From Olleya aquimaris (lineage in GTDB: Bacteria > Bacteroidota > Bacteroidia > Flavobacteriales > Flavobacteriaceae), in the NCBI RefSeq assembly GCF_003259525.1, contig NZ_QLLO01000002.1, positions 1-64,000 of the forward strand: a stretch of DNA of 64,000 nucleotides, given 5' to 3'. Position numbers and translations under genes: made by a program. Positions 24,665 through 33,938 of this stretch are shown in pieces. The notes below the pieces were generated by a model, which saw only the letters and a list, made by a program, of their open reading frames with translations, was not told the DNA's origin and ran no database searches. The first letter of the stretch is position 1, and each line of letters opens with the position of its first letter.

Positions 24665-25283
24665 TTGGTAAATGTTGAGATTCTAGATAGGTTAATGCAT
24701 TTGTACCTTCGTTAAATATCAAATCCAAAACAGTTAGATTATTAATGTAACCATGTTTATCATGAAACACTTGTGTATAAGGGTCTAAAACTATATTTTT
24801 TTCTTGTCTGGCATTGGCTAAATACCTGTAATCTTTTAGGTCTGTTGGATTTTTTTCAAATGTAGTTGTAAATTTAGGGCTTAAGTCTAATTGTAAAAAA
24901 TCAGAAATCACCTCAAAACATTTTAAATTATGGTCAAAAATAAATTCCGATTTTAATTTAAAAAGTGGCTGGAAATCGTCTTCATAAAATTCAAAATAAG
25001 GAGATGTTCTGTAAGCAGCTTCAAAACTTTTCCAATGTATTAATTGCCATTTATCTACATCACTAATTTTGACATCTCTATATAACTGTCGCTCTTTATG
25101 ACTATGTATTATTGGAACACTTAATTGCAATCTTCCATTAGCACCATAAATATACGCTCTGTTTCTATACGTTTGCTTCTGAAAATTATCATGCATCTCA
25201 AAAGTTAACTCATCAGCATTAGCAATTGCTACACATTGCGCGATACTAGGGAAGTACGTTGGATGGAGTAGTATGTTTTTCAT
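24657..25283 (-). CDS. WbqC-like family protein
   Basis: 208 residues from the ATG at 25283. A TTG four codons earlier lies within a hairpin and is rejected. The N-terminus ILLHPTYFPSIAQCVAIANA and the later YRNRAYIYGANGRLQLSVPI, then IHWKSFEAAYRTSPYFEFYED, match the WbqC family (named from O-antigen clusters, biochemical role unknown). In Bacteroidota the gene often follows lepB, as here. It is cytoplasmic with no signal peptide. Confidence 0.88.
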   Translation of the reverse strand: MKNILLHPTYFPSIAQCVAIANADELTFEMHDNFQKQTYRNRAYIYGANGRLQLSVPIIHSHKERQLYRDVKISDVDKWQLIHWKSFEAAYRTSPYFEFYEDDFQPLFKLKSEFIFDHNLKCFEVISDFLQLDLSPKFTTTFEKNPTDLKDYRYLANARQEKNIVLDPYTQVFHDKHGYINNLTVLDLIFNEGTNALTYLESQHLPNV

Positions 25284-25293
25284 TTGATAATGC

Positions 25294-25323
25294 AAAATTC
25301 CTGCGTAGGCAGGAATTTTTTTA
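25294..25323 (-). terminator. Hairpin just before the WbqC-like gene
   Basis: Perfect 11-bp stem AAAATTCCTGC / GCAGGAATTTT around GTAG. On the minus strand it follows lepB by about 80 bp and ends only 10 bases before the next start codon. It may be a partial terminator or a translation-control hairpin. Confidence 0.6.
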
Positions 25324-25403
25324 AAAATAGTAGTTTATTCCTGTTTTATTTACAAGCGTTTTTTAAAGGTAAAGTATTCAATAACCAAATTATATATCAA
25401 CCC

Positions 25404-27092
25404 TTAAGCAGCTTTCTTACGTTTTCTAAATTTATTAAAAGCAATAATGGCACCCAATACCACTAAAAACGGTATTAAATAAGATACAGGTTTACCACTA
25501 CCACCAACAGTTGTAAATACTCTGTCCCAACGTATTTTGTTAATACCTTCACCATTAGTATCCCAACTCATCCAAATAAAAACAGGCTTACCTACAACAT
25601 GATTAAATGGTACAAAACCCCACATTCTTGCGTCTTGCGAGTTGTGTCTGTTGTCTCCCATCATCCAATAGTAATCTTGAGTAAACGTATACGAGTCTGT
25701 AACCTTACCATTTATGATAATTTGATTACCATTAACCTTAAGTGTATTGCCTTCATAAGCAGTAATAATACGCTTGTATAGTGGTAATGTTTCTAAATTA
25801 AGTTTTACTGTTTGACCAGCTTCAGGAATGTAAATTGGTCCAAAAAAGTCTCTATTCCAAGTGTAATCTGGAGACTTCGGAAATAGTTGCTCTGTTGTAC
25901 TTGTCGAGATGTCTTTTTTAACATTAATTACCGATGGATCAGTACGCATGGTTTTAGCTAACTCATCTGTAAGGTTAGCATACAACGCGTTTCTGTCGTA
26001 ATCCATACCAATAATTTTCATTAGTTTTTCATCAACACTTCCTAAAACAATTGTTTTGATGGAGTCTTGCTTTACAACGTCTAATGCTATGTTATTGGTT
26101 CTAATTACATTTTGAACTTTTTCATTGTTCCACTGCTTGGTACTAATGCTTTTAACTTGTCCCCATTCTGTTAACTTATATTGATCTATAAAGCTTTGAG
26201 AAAGTGGGTTTTTAGTTTCAACTAAATAAAAATACTGAGGTTTTGCACGATCAGGTAATTGGTTTTTCTTTCCATTAATATATACATAACCATCTTTAAT
26301 AGACAGCGTATCTCCAGGAATACCTACACAGCGTTTGACATAGTTAGTTTTTTTGTCTACTGGTTTATAACGGACTTCTCCGTAAGGATTATTAATGTCC
26401 ACCAACGTATCGACTGGCCAGTTAAACACAACTATATCATTGTTTTTTATGGTTTCAAACGCTGGTAACCTAAACATAGGTAATTGCGGTTTTTTTAGAT
26501 ACGATGGTGTTGTTGTTCCAGGAATGGCATCGTGTACCATAGGTACTGCAACTGTGGTTCCAGGTGTACGTGGACCGTAATGCACTTTACTTACTAGTAA
26601 AAAATCACCAATTAACAACGTTTTTTCTAAAGAGGATGTTGGGATTACAAAAGGTTGAATAATATACGTATGCACTATTGTTGCTGCAATAACTGCAAAT
26701 AAAATAGAGCTTACCCAATCTCCAAATTCTGTTCTTGGATGTAAATCTCTGTCTTTGATGTGCTGAATATCTTTAGCGACATAATTTAAATAGAAGCTGT
26801 AAAATCCTAATGTAAAAATGGCTAAAAAGGTATCTGTTGCAGAGTTTTTGCCGAAACTTCTAGCTATCTCTACCCAAATAACTGGGAATAAAATTAGGTT
26901 TACTATTGGTAAAAACAGAAGGATAGTCCACCACCAAGGTCTGTTAATAATTTTCATTAAAATAACAGCATTATAAACTGGTACAAACGCTTCCCAAGCT
27001 TTTCTGTCTGCTTTTACATATAATTTCCAGGTTGCCAATCCATGTAAAAACTGAATAACAATGAAAAAGATAATCCAATTTGTTCCGTTCAT
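25404..27092 (-). CDS. lepB: Signal peptidase I, long Bacteroidota type
   Basis: 562 residues, about twice the usual size. An N-terminal extension of about 120 residues has several membrane helices (DUF5684-like). The S26 domain has catalytic S154 in PTSSLEKT and K253 in YVKRCVGIPGD. A long insertion (about 280-450) precedes GDNRHNSQDARMWGFVP (box E). A C-terminal helix (about 536-554, SYLIPFLVVLGAIIAF) and a basic tail close the chain. It removes signal peptides at the outer face of the inner membrane. It lies about 120 bp downstream of dapB. Confidence 0.95.
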   Translation of the reverse strand: MNGTNWIIFFIVIQFLHGLATWKLYVKADRKAWEAFVPVYNAVILMKIINRPWWWTILLFLPIVNLILFPVIWVEIARSFGKNSATDTFLAIFTLGFYSFYLNYVAKDIQHIKDRDLHPRTEFGDWVSSILFAVIAATIVHTYIIQPFVIPTSSLEKTLLIGDFLLVSKVHYGPRTPGTTVAVPMVHDAIPGTTTPSYLKKPQLPMFRLPAFETIKNNDIVVFNWPVDTLVDINNPYGEVRYKPVDKKTNYVKRCVGIPGDTLSIKDGYVYINGKKNQLPDRAKPQYFYLVETKNPLSQSFIDQYKLTEWGQVKSISTKQWNNEKVQNVIRTNNIALDVVKQDSIKTIVLGSVDEKLMKIIGMDYDRNALYANLTDELAKTMRTDPSVINVKKDISTSTTEQLFPKSPDYTWNRDFFGPIYIPEAGQTVKLNLETLPLYKRIITAYEGNTLKVNGNQIIINGKVTDSYTFTQDYYWMMGDNRHNSQDARMWGFVPFNHVVGKPVFIWMSWDTNGEGINKIRWDRVFTTVGGSGKPVSYLIPFLVVLGAIIAFNKFRKRKKAA

Positions 27093-27213
27093 AATATATT
27101 ATTTAATGACTTGTGTCTTTTGTTATATTGATTAATTATCAAATTTGGGGTTTTTCTTGATGAAATAAAAATTCTAATTAATTCATCTTTTACTTTTAAC
27201 AAAGATTTACGTT

Positions 27214-27915
27214 TTAATCTAATGCTAGTACATCTTTCATCGTAAAAATTCCTGTTTTACCTACTAACCATTCTGCAGCTATAACAGCTCCTAAAGCAAA
27301 ACCTTGTCGGTTGTGTGCTTCATGCTCAATTTTTATAGTATCTATTGCACTGTTGTATGTAATGGTGTGTGTGCCAGGAACTTCTGGTATGCGTTTAGCT
27401 GTAATAGGAATAGTGTTTTTATCACTAACGTCCAACTTCCAGTCTTGATAGGCTGTATTATTATCTATAATGCCTTCTGCTAAAGTAATAGCAGTTCCAC
27501 TGGGTGCATCTAGTTTTTGTGTGTGGTGGATTTCTTCAATATCAACATTGTAATCGTCAACTTTTGCCATCATTTTTGCTAATACTTTATTGAGCTCAAA
27601 AAAGATATTTACACCTAAACTAAAATTAGAAGCATATATAAAAGCTCCTTTTTGTTTTTCGCAAAGCGAAACAACGTCGTTGTATTGTTCTAACCAACCT
27701 GTAGTTCCAGAAATTACAGGAACTTGATTATTAATACAGTTTGAAATATTATTGAAAGCTGCAGAAGGGACGCTAAAATCTATTGCTACATCTGCATCTG
27801 TAATGTTATAACCAGATTGCTCTGAAGTTTTTATAACAATGTCATGACCACGTTGTATAGCAATAGCTTCTATTGCTTTTCCCATTTTACCATAGCCTAG
27901 TAAAGCGATTTTCAT
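27214..27915 (-). CDS. dapB: 4-hydroxy-tetrahydrodipicolinate reductase
   Basis: 233 residues. NAD(P)H-dependent step of lysine and diaminopimelate synthesis, which feeds peptidoglycan. Motifs: ALLGYGKMGKAIE (dinucleotide fold), DFSVPSAA, SGTTGW, catalytic EIHHTQKLDAPSGTA (with H and K), and HNRQGFALGA at the end. It is transcribed with the DUF5683 gene 10 bp upstream, giving the order parA-parB-DUF5683-dapB-lepB. Confidence 0.97.
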   Translation of the reverse strand: MKIALLGYGKMGKAIEAIAIQRGHDIVIKTSEQSGYNITDADVAIDFSVPSAAFNNISNCINNQVPVISGTTGWLEQYNDVVSLCEKQKGAFIYASNFSLGVNIFFELNKVLAKMMAKVDDYNVDIEEIHHTQKLDAPSGTAITLAEGIIDNNTAYQDWKLDVSDKNTIPITAKRIPEVPGTHTITYNSAIDTIKIEHEAHNRQGFALGAVIAAEWLVGKTGIFTMKDVLALD

Positions 27916-27925
27916 AAAGATATTT

Positions 27926-28567
27926 TTAAAACTGAAAGTTTAAAGTTAAACCCACGCGACCTAAATTATCAAATTCTTCAATTTTATAATGCGGTTTTAA
28001 ACTTAAATCGTTACTGATGTTATATTGAAGTAAATGCGCATCGACATTAGCATCAATTATATTTAATGCATAAATTCCAACAGTTATAAGTAAAGAAAGC
28101 TCTTTATTACGTCTAAAGGTTTTTTGGGCTTCCCGTAAAGCGTCATCTGTAAATTTATTCTGAAACTCGTCATCTTCAAAACCTGCTAATCGTCTTTTGT
28201 AAGCATCTCTAGCTCTGTTGTACTGCTTATTGTTTTCAATATAAAAATAAATACTTGTACCTAACGCTGCATATACAATTGGTATTTTCCAGTATTTTCT
28301 ATTGTATGCTTGACCTAAACCAGGTAAAACAGCAGAATAAAATGCAGCACGAGAAGGCGATAAGGGATTGTAAATTCTGGATTCTTTTAAAACGGTTGAG
28401 TCAATAATAACAGGCTTGTCACTAATTTTTTGTTGTCTCTGTTTTAAAACCTTCGGAATCTCTTGTGTTGTAGTATCTGTGTCTTTAACAGGTTCTGTTT
28501 CTTGAGCGATACAAAATGCACTTAAAAAACAACATATTAAAGTAAAAATGGAGGCTTTATTTAGCAC
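27926..28567 (-). CDS. DUF5683 domain protein
   Basis: 213 residues with a signal peptide (SIFTLICCFLSAFCIAQ). A Pro/Thr-rich linker is followed by PSRAAFYSAVLPGLGQAYNRKYWKIPIVYAALG (core PGLGQAYNRKYWKIP), a membrane-associated motif of DUF5683. A YNRARDAYKRRL helix and another hydrophobic segment follow. It ends in beta-strand sequence with a terminal Phe, which is compatible with the outer membrane. Function unknown. The start overlaps parB by 11 bp. The conserved place between parB and dapB suggests an envelope or division role (inference). Confidence 0.88.
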   Translation of the reverse strand: MLNKASIFTLICCFLSAFCIAQETEPVKDTDTTTQEIPKVLKQRQQKISDKPVIIDSTVLKESRIYNPLSPSRAAFYSAVLPGLGQAYNRKYWKIPIVYAALGTSIYFYIENNKQYNRARDAYKRRLAGFEDDEFQNKFTDDALREAQKTFRRNKELSLLITVGIYALNIIDANVDAHLLQYNISNDLSLKPHYKIEEFDNLGRVGLTLNFQF

Positions 28568-29465
28568 CTTGAACTAGCTTTTTAATTCTATTAAAATCTT
28601 CTTCAGAATGAAACGGAATGGTTATTTTTCCTTTACCATTGCTGGATACTTTAACGTCAATTTTATGTCCAAAGTATTCTGAAAACGCAGTGATACCTTT
28701 TTTAACATATTTTGGCAATTCTTCGGTTTCTTTTTTAGTTGGCACCTTTACCTCACTGGTAGAGTTGTAGTGACGTACTAAGTTTTCGGTTGCTCTAACA
28801 GATAGTTTTTCGCTTAAAATTTTCTCGTAAATCTCTAATTGAGTGGTTTGGTCTTCAATATTAATAATCGCACGACCATGACCCATCGTTAAAAACCCAT
28901 CACGTATACCTGTTTGGATAATTGGGTCCAGCTTTAATAAACGTAAATAGTTTGCAATGGTGCTACGTTTTTTACCAACACGATCGCTCATTTGCTCTTG
29001 TGTTAATTGTATCTCGTCAATTAATCGTTGGTACGATAATGCAATTTCTATAGGATCTAAGTCTTGACGTTGGATGTTTTCTACCAAAGCCATCTCTAAG
29101 CTTTCTTGGTCGTTAGCAATCCTGATATATGCAGGAATAGTTTCTAAACCTATTAATTTAGAAGCTCTAAAACGACGCTCTCCAGAGACTAATTGATACT
29201 TTTCAAAGCCTAATTTACGGACGGTTATAGGTTGTATTACTCCTAATTCTTTTATAGACGATGCTAATTCGCGAAGGGTTTCTTCGTTAAAATTAGTACG
29301 TGGTTGGAATGGATTCATCTCTATCGAATTTAAATCTAACTCGACAATGTTTCCTATCACTTGATCTGCGTTTTTATCTTTAGCAGATTGTATGTCGTTA
29401 TCTGGATCTTTTAATAATGCTGAAAGTCCACGTCCTAAAGCCTGTTTCTTAGTTGCTTTCGCCAT
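28557..29465 (-). CDS. parB: Chromosome partitioning protein ParB
   Basis: 302 residues. The N-terminal CTPase/ParB-Srx domain has NPFQPRTNF and the box-II motif GERRFRA. A central HTH (MSDRVGKKRSTIANYLRLL) reads parS, and a C-terminal dimerisation segment ends VKVSSNGKGKITIPFHS. It spreads on DNA around parS and stimulates ParA. It is encoded 3 bp after parA. I searched by eye for a TGTTtCACGTGAAACA-like parS in the window and found none. Confidence 0.96.
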   Translation of the reverse strand: MAKATKKQALGRGLSALLKDPDNDIQSAKDKNADQVIGNIVELDLNSIEMNPFQPRTNFNEETLRELASSIKELGVIQPITVRKLGFEKYQLVSGERRFRASKLIGLETIPAYIRIANDQESLEMALVENIQRQDLDPIEIALSYQRLIDEIQLTQEQMSDRVGKKRSTIANYLRLLKLDPIIQTGIRDGFLTMGHGRAIINIEDQTTQLEIYEKILSEKLSVRATENLVRHYNSTSEVKVPTKKETEELPKYVKKGITAFSEYFGHKIDVKVSSNGKGKITIPFHSEEDFNRIKKLVQGAK

Positions 29466-29468
29466 AAT

Positions 29469-30233
29469 TTAGGAGTTTTTTGTAATAATTTCTTTAGCTA
29501 AACTTAGGTAATTACTAGCACCTTTACTAGACGCATCATAATTTATAATGCTTTCGCCATAACTTGGTGCTTCACTTAGTTTAACGTTACGTTGTATAAT
29601 GGTTTTAAAAACCATATCGTTAAAATGCTTTTGTACCTCTTCTACCACTTGGTTAGAAAGGCGTAAACGCGAATCGTACATAGTCAGTAACAACCCTTCA
29701 ATATCTAATTCAGAATTGTGTACTTTTTGTACGCTTTTTACAGTGTTTAATAGCTTGCCTAAACCTTCTAATGCAAAATACTCGCATTGGATTGGGATGA
29801 TAACAGCATCTGCAGCAGTTAACGCATTAAGTGTTAACAATCCTAAGGATGGTGCGCAATCTATTAGTATAAAATCGTAATCGTCTTTTATCTCTTGTAA
29901 TGCTTTTTTAAGCATATACTCGCGTTGATCTTTATCTACCAATTCTATCTCAATAGCAACTAGGTCTATATGTGCAGGTATGATATCTAGGTTAGGCGTT
30001 TCGGTTTTAACAATTGCTTGTTTAGCGCTATTGGTATGCTCTAATAATTGATAGGTACCAATTTCTACCGACTCTACATCGATGCCTAAACCAGACGTTG
30101 CATTGGCTTGAGGGTCTGCATCAATTAGCAACACTTTTTTCTCTAAAACACCCAGTGAAGCAGCTAAGTTTACTGAGGTTGTTGTTTTTCCTACACCACC
30201 TTTTTGATTGGCAATTGCAATGATTTTACCCAT
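29469..30233 (-). CDS. parA: Chromosome partitioning ATPase ParA (Soj type)
   Basis: 254 residues. The deviant Walker A is KGGVGKTT near residues 11-18, with the signature lysine. DADPQANAT and the Walker B LIDCAPSLGLLTLNAL follow. It forms ATP-dependent DNA-bound dimers released by ParB. There is no N-terminal HTH, so it is a chromosomal Soj-like ParA and not a plasmid type Ia. It leads the minus-strand operon and diverges from the CotH gene with 198 bp between. Confidence 0.97.
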   Translation of the reverse strand: MGKIIAIANQKGGVGKTTTSVNLAASLGVLEKKVLLIDADPQANATSGLGIDVESVEIGTYQLLEHTNSAKQAIVKTETPNLDIIPAHIDLVAIEIELVDKDQREYMLKKALQEIKDDYDFILIDCAPSLGLLTLNALTAADAVIIPIQCEYFALEGLGKLLNTVKSVQKVHNSELDIEGLLLTMYDSRLRLSNQVVEEVQKHFNDMVFKTIIQRNVKLSEAPSYGESIINYDASSKGASNYLSLAKEIITKNS

Positions 30234-30431
30234 TAATTTGATTTGGTTTTTGTTTAAAACTTTGCTGTAAATGACAGCTTAAAGTCAAGCGTAAAAATAC
30301 AATTATTTATGAGGAATAAAAACCTTAGTTGTTAACAGTGCTCTAATCTTAAAATTAGCAAAATTTAACATCTGTAACAGAATGCAAAATATATTCATTA
30401 TTTTACCAAAAGAATCCAAATATACTCTAAC

Positions 30432-31871
30432 ATGAAACACATTATTCAGGTACTATTTTTTGTTTGCTTTGTTCCTACTTTTGCTCAAGATATTGTTGCA
30501 GAAGAAGGTAGTTATGGTGTGGATGATACAAACAAAGTTATTGTTTGGCACACTTCTAATTTAGATTCTGTGGTTACTGCACATAAAACAATAACCAGTT
30601 TAAAATTTGACAAGATTTATACACTTGAAGACGCTTCTTCAAACTTATCTTATACCAATCAATACAAGGTGTCAAATAGCGACAGTTATACCTTGTTTAT
30701 TACAAAATTGCCATTAATTCATATCACTATTAATACCGCTAAAATAGACCGGTTTTCTAAAATCCCTGGATATTTTACGTATTATAATAAAGGTGAATAT
30801 AAAAAAAGCCTAATGGGAGTAAGGCACAGAGGTAATTTATCGCTAACCTTTCCTAAAAAGTCTTATGATATCGAGTTTTGGACAGATAGTATTTCCAAAA
30901 ACAGCAAAGACCTAAAATTTAAAGGAATGCGATCTGACGACGATTGGATTTTGGATGGCATGTTTAACGAGCCCTTACGTTTGCGCTCTCATATCTCTAC
31001 AAAATTATGGACCAAAGTCCATAAACCGTATTACGCAGATAAAGAACCTAAAGCCAAAAGTGGATTTGAAGTCAAGTATGTTGAGGTTTTTAAAAATAAC
31101 CAGTATTATGGGTTGTATCAGTTTTCAGAATCTGTAGATAGAAAACAGTTACAGGTTAAAAAACACGACAAAAAAACTATTTATGGCGAGTTGTATAAAG
31201 CCAATTCTTACGATGGTGGACCAGATTTTACTAAAGCACCCAAGTATAACAACCTGTTTCCGCATTGGGCTGGTTTTAGGGTAGAATACCCTTTAATAGA
31301 TTATGAAGCCGATTGGAAAAACCTTTCAGACTTTGTTAATCTAGTGGTTAATGGATCTGATAACGACTTTATTAATAACATAGAAAAGCATGTGCATATA
31401 GATAATGTCATTGATTATTACCTTTTTATAAATGTGGTAAGAGCAACCGATAATTTGGGTAAAAACTATTATTTAGGAAAGTACACTACTGGCGAACCGT
31501 ACTTTTTTGTGGCTTGGGATTTAGATGGTGTTATGGGAATTATTCAGGATGGAAAACGTGAAAATTACACCAACGATATTTTAGGAAATGGTTTGTTTAA
31601 TAGATTAATACAATTAAACCCTAATAATTATAACCAAAAGCTTAAAGAGCGATGGACCGCGTTAAGAGCTAATCAGTTTAGTAACGATAATTTGTTGTCT
31701 AAAATTGAAACCATTTATAACAGATTTACCACAGAAAACATCTATAAACGCGAACAATTAGTCTGGATCAATAAGCTAAACGACACCTCTAATCAAGACC
31801 ATTTCACCTACTTAAACACTTGGATTAATAAACGTATGAGTCATTTAGATACTTATTTTAATTCGTTATAA
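30432..31871 (+). CDS. Secreted CotH kinase family protein
   Basis: 479 residues with a signal peptide (IIQVLFFVCFVPTFA-Q). The CotH domain shows VRHRGNLSLTFPKKSYDIEF, LKFKGMRSDDDWILDGMF, YVEVFKNNQYYGLYQFSE and VAWDLDGVMG. CotH of Bacillus is an atypical protein kinase that phosphorylates spore coat proteins. In Bacteroidota the exported relatives have unknown substrates. It has no C-terminal T9SS sorting domain. It is a single gene. Confidence 0.9.
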   Translation: MKHIIQVLFFVCFVPTFAQDIVAEEGSYGVDDTNKVIVWHTSNLDSVVTAHKTITSLKFDKIYTLEDASSNLSYTNQYKVSNSDSYTLFITKLPLIHITINTAKIDRFSKIPGYFTYYNKGEYKKSLMGVRHRGNLSLTFPKKSYDIEFWTDSISKNSKDLKFKGMRSDDDWILDGMFNEPLRLRSHISTKLWTKVHKPYYADKEPKAKSGFEVKYVEVFKNNQYYGLYQFSESVDRKQLQVKKHDKKTIYGELYKANSYDGGPDFTKAPKYNNLFPHWAGFRVEYPLIDYEADWKNLSDFVNLVVNGSDNDFINNIEKHVHIDNVIDYYLFINVVRATDNLGKNYYLGKYTTGEPYFFVAWDLDGVMGIIQDGKRENYTNDILGNGLFNRLIQLNPNNYNQKLKERWTALRANQFSNDNLLSKIETIYNRFTTENIYKREQLVWINKLNDTSNQDHFTYLNTWINKRMSHLDTYFNSL

Positions 31872-31874
31872 TAG

Positions 31875-33047
31875 TTACTGCAACACCATTTTTGTTGCTG
31901 TCGCATCAATAACAAATTCTTGGTTATTTTCTATCAATAATCCTTTGGTTTTATTGGTGAATTTAACCGTGTCATGTAACACGTCTGTTCTAATAATTTT
32001 ACCTTCAAAACCAGTTGAAACATCTGCAACAGGTGTGTGACCAATCACTATTTTTGTAGCTTCATAGTAGTTTAAAATAGCATCAAGGTCTTGACTTGTT
32101 ATCTTGTTGTATTTAGAGCGTTCTACCACCAAACCTCTGTACCAAAACGGACCTTTAGGACCATATAAAAAGTTTAGGGTCTTGTCCTTAGGATATTTTT
32201 TGTTGTGATATCTTAAACGCGATAATTTATTAATGTCCTCTAAGCTTAATTGATAGTCTAATAACTCTGGACTTAATCCACCATGTACAAAAATATAGTT
32301 CCCAATTTTTTCAATTACGTTTTTAGAGGCTAACCATTTACCTAATTCTGAAGCTTCAGAATAGAGGTATTTAACAGCCTCTTTTTTGCTTTTTATTTGG
32401 CTAATCTCTTGGGCAACTTTTATGTATTTACCATGATTGTATTTGTAGTTGCCATAAAAATTTAATATTTCATGATTACCTAAAATAAAATGAAGTTGTC
32501 CATTATGCTGTCTAGCCTGATAGTCTAATTTATAAATTAGCCACAGGACTTGTGTCACGTTTTTGCCTCTATCTACAAAGTCGCCAACCAAAACCAGATG
32601 CCCATTACCATAACTCCAATTGTAATTGTTGTCTATAATATTGTTAGCCATTAAAAAGCTAGAAAACGCATTAAAGTTACCTTCAATATCAGAGATTACT
32701 ATTGTTTTTTCAGGTTGAGCGTAACTGGTTTCTGGGAATGCATAATCGGACTGTAACGATACATAAAATGCATCTTTATCCTTGTTGTTAACTTCAACAA
32801 GAATTGAATCTTTATCAATAGTAGAAGTAACTACTTGGTTAGTCGCAGTCACTCTGTAGAGTTTGTCATTAATTATATAAGGACCATCAACACCATCTAA
32901 AGCAATCTTTTTTTTGGTGGTAGCACTATCTAACGTTGAGGTGTTAAATGAGGTAGATTTTTGTGCTACACTAAACGACTGTACACCCAAAACAACACAC
33001 AGCAACGTAAGTGCTGAGTAATGCTTAAAAGGTTTTACAGTTATCAT
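31875..33047 (-). CDS. Exported metallophosphoesterase (PPP-like phosphatase)
   Basis: 390 residues from the ATG at 33047. A longer frame reaching 33134 is rejected because the signal peptide (SALTLLCVVLGVQSFSVAQ) follows this Met directly. Calcineurin-like motifs: VISDIEGNFNAF, LVGDFVDRGKNV, FILGNHEIL, FVHGGLSPE and VIGHTPVA, the order of the PPP family rather than of ordinary nucleases. It should act in the periplasm. GDxxG is here SDIEGN. The gene converges with the CotH gene, with 3 bp between the stops. Confidence 0.9.
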   Translation of the reverse strand: MITVKPFKHYSALTLLCVVLGVQSFSVAQKSTSFNTSTLDSATTKKKIALDGVDGPYIINDKLYRVTATNQVVTSTIDKDSILVEVNNKDKDAFYVSLQSDYAFPETSYAQPEKTIVISDIEGNFNAFSSFLMANNIIDNNYNWSYGNGHLVLVGDFVDRGKNVTQVLWLIYKLDYQARQHNGQLHFILGNHEILNFYGNYKYNHGKYIKVAQEISQIKSKKEAVKYLYSEASELGKWLASKNVIEKIGNYIFVHGGLSPELLDYQLSLEDINKLSRLRYHNKKYPKDKTLNFLYGPKGPFWYRGLVVERSKYNKITSQDLDAILNYYEATKIVIGHTPVADVSTGFEGKIIRTDVLHDTVKFTNKTKGLLIENNQEFVIDATATKMVLQ

Positions 33048-33136
33048 AATAATAGTGTGTTTTAAAGAATTTAATATAACATATTTATATGATATAAGTC
33101 GTGTTTTGTTGAATGGGATTACAATCTTGCACAAAA

Positions 33137-33165
33137 AAAAATCAGTAGTTGGATTACTGATTTTT
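33137..33165 (-). terminator. Terminator next to the DUF262-HEPN cassette
   Basis: AAAAATCAGTA / TACTGATTTTT around a seven-base loop. On the minus strand eight T follow, so it ends transcription coming from the cassette. It abuts the TTTAACGG start of the flanking element by 8 bp. Confidence 0.8.
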
Positions 33166-33173
33166 GGTTTTTG

Positions 33174-33306
33174 TTTAACGGTTTTGTGTATGGTTAGTTG
33201 CGTGTTTCAGCACTAAATTTAGCAAATAAATCACAGATAGAAAGTCCGCGAGGATTTTCGTAAGTAGGCGAGTACTAGCAATGAATTATACACGTTGTTG
33301 TAGGCA
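33174..33306. repeat. Left flank element of cassette 1
   Basis: It begins TTTAACGG, contains a hairpin GAAAGTCC-GCGA-GGATTTTC (33240-33259, GNRA-type loop) and ends TTATACA, four bases, then the 10-mer GTTGTAGGCA (33297-33306). That 10-mer is the exact inverted copy of 35038-35047. It looks like a recombination or processing element rather than a gene. Confidence 0.65.
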
Positions 33307-33310
33307 GTTT

Positions 33311-33937
33311 TTATCCGTTAGCTATTTCTTCAGCTGCTACGTCAAGTATTTGCAAATATCTATCTAAAACAGTCGTATTTGGTATGGTCGAACGTGGGTC
33401 AATCGAAAACAAAAGTTTATATGCAGTATAGTTGGAAACTGTCGTGCCAAGAATACGAGTACTTAAACCATCTAATTTACTTGTAGTTGTTGACGATATA
33501 TGTGCTGCAGAATTTCTAATAGTTTTCAAATCCATTAAGTCATTATTTATAGCACTTAATGAAGTGTTGAAAACATAACCTTGATGAAAGAATATTTTAC
33601 TAATGTTTCTTATTTTTTCTGGATTAGACCAATCCATATGACGTTGATTTCCGATAATAATTTTTTGTGCGTGTTCAGCGTCTATTGGGTTTACCCATTT
33701 AGCAGGTCTATTATTAAGTATTGAAGGTTCATTAAGCAAATAATCAACAAACGAATTTTCTACAAATGTTTCCCAACCAATATATATTCTCAAGAATGCG
33801 GATTCGCTTATAAATTCTCTCATATCTCTAGCAATCTTGTATGAACCACTTGCATATTTTTGATGAGCAAATGTAATATGCGAGACAAGACTAGCAGTTG
33901 TGGCTCTAAAATCAATCAAATTTTGTGCTAAAGCCAT
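33311..33937 (-). CDS. HEPN-domain protein (MAE_28990/MAE_18760-like), putative RNase toxin or effector
   Basis: 208 residues, helical, no signal peptide. The HEPN signature Rx4-6H is present as TIRNSAAHIS (R141, H146), preceded by ESAFLRIYIGWETFVENSF, a pattern of the MAE_28990-type HEPN family. HEPN proteins are often RNases in toxin-antitoxin and phage-defence systems. Its start lies one base after the stop of the DUF262 gene, so the pair is coupled. The gene sits in an accessory cassette flanked by inverted repeats. RNase activity is inference. Confidence 0.75.
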   Translation of the reverse strand: MALAQNLIDFRATTASLVSHITFAHQKYASGSYKIARDMREFISESAFLRIYIGWETFVENSFVDYLLNEPSILNNRPAKWVNPIDAEHAQKIIIGNQRHMDWSNPEKIRNISKIFFHQGYVFNTSLSAINNDLMDLKTIRNSAAHISSTTTSKLDGLSTRILGTTVSNYTAYKLLFSIDPRSTIPNTTVLDRYLQILDVAAEEIANG

Positions 33938-33938
33938 A

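Noticed and set aside
33174-33306. Integron attC site
   Set aside because: The end does not fit GTTRRRY/RYYYAAC and no integrase is in the window; kept as a general cassette flank only.
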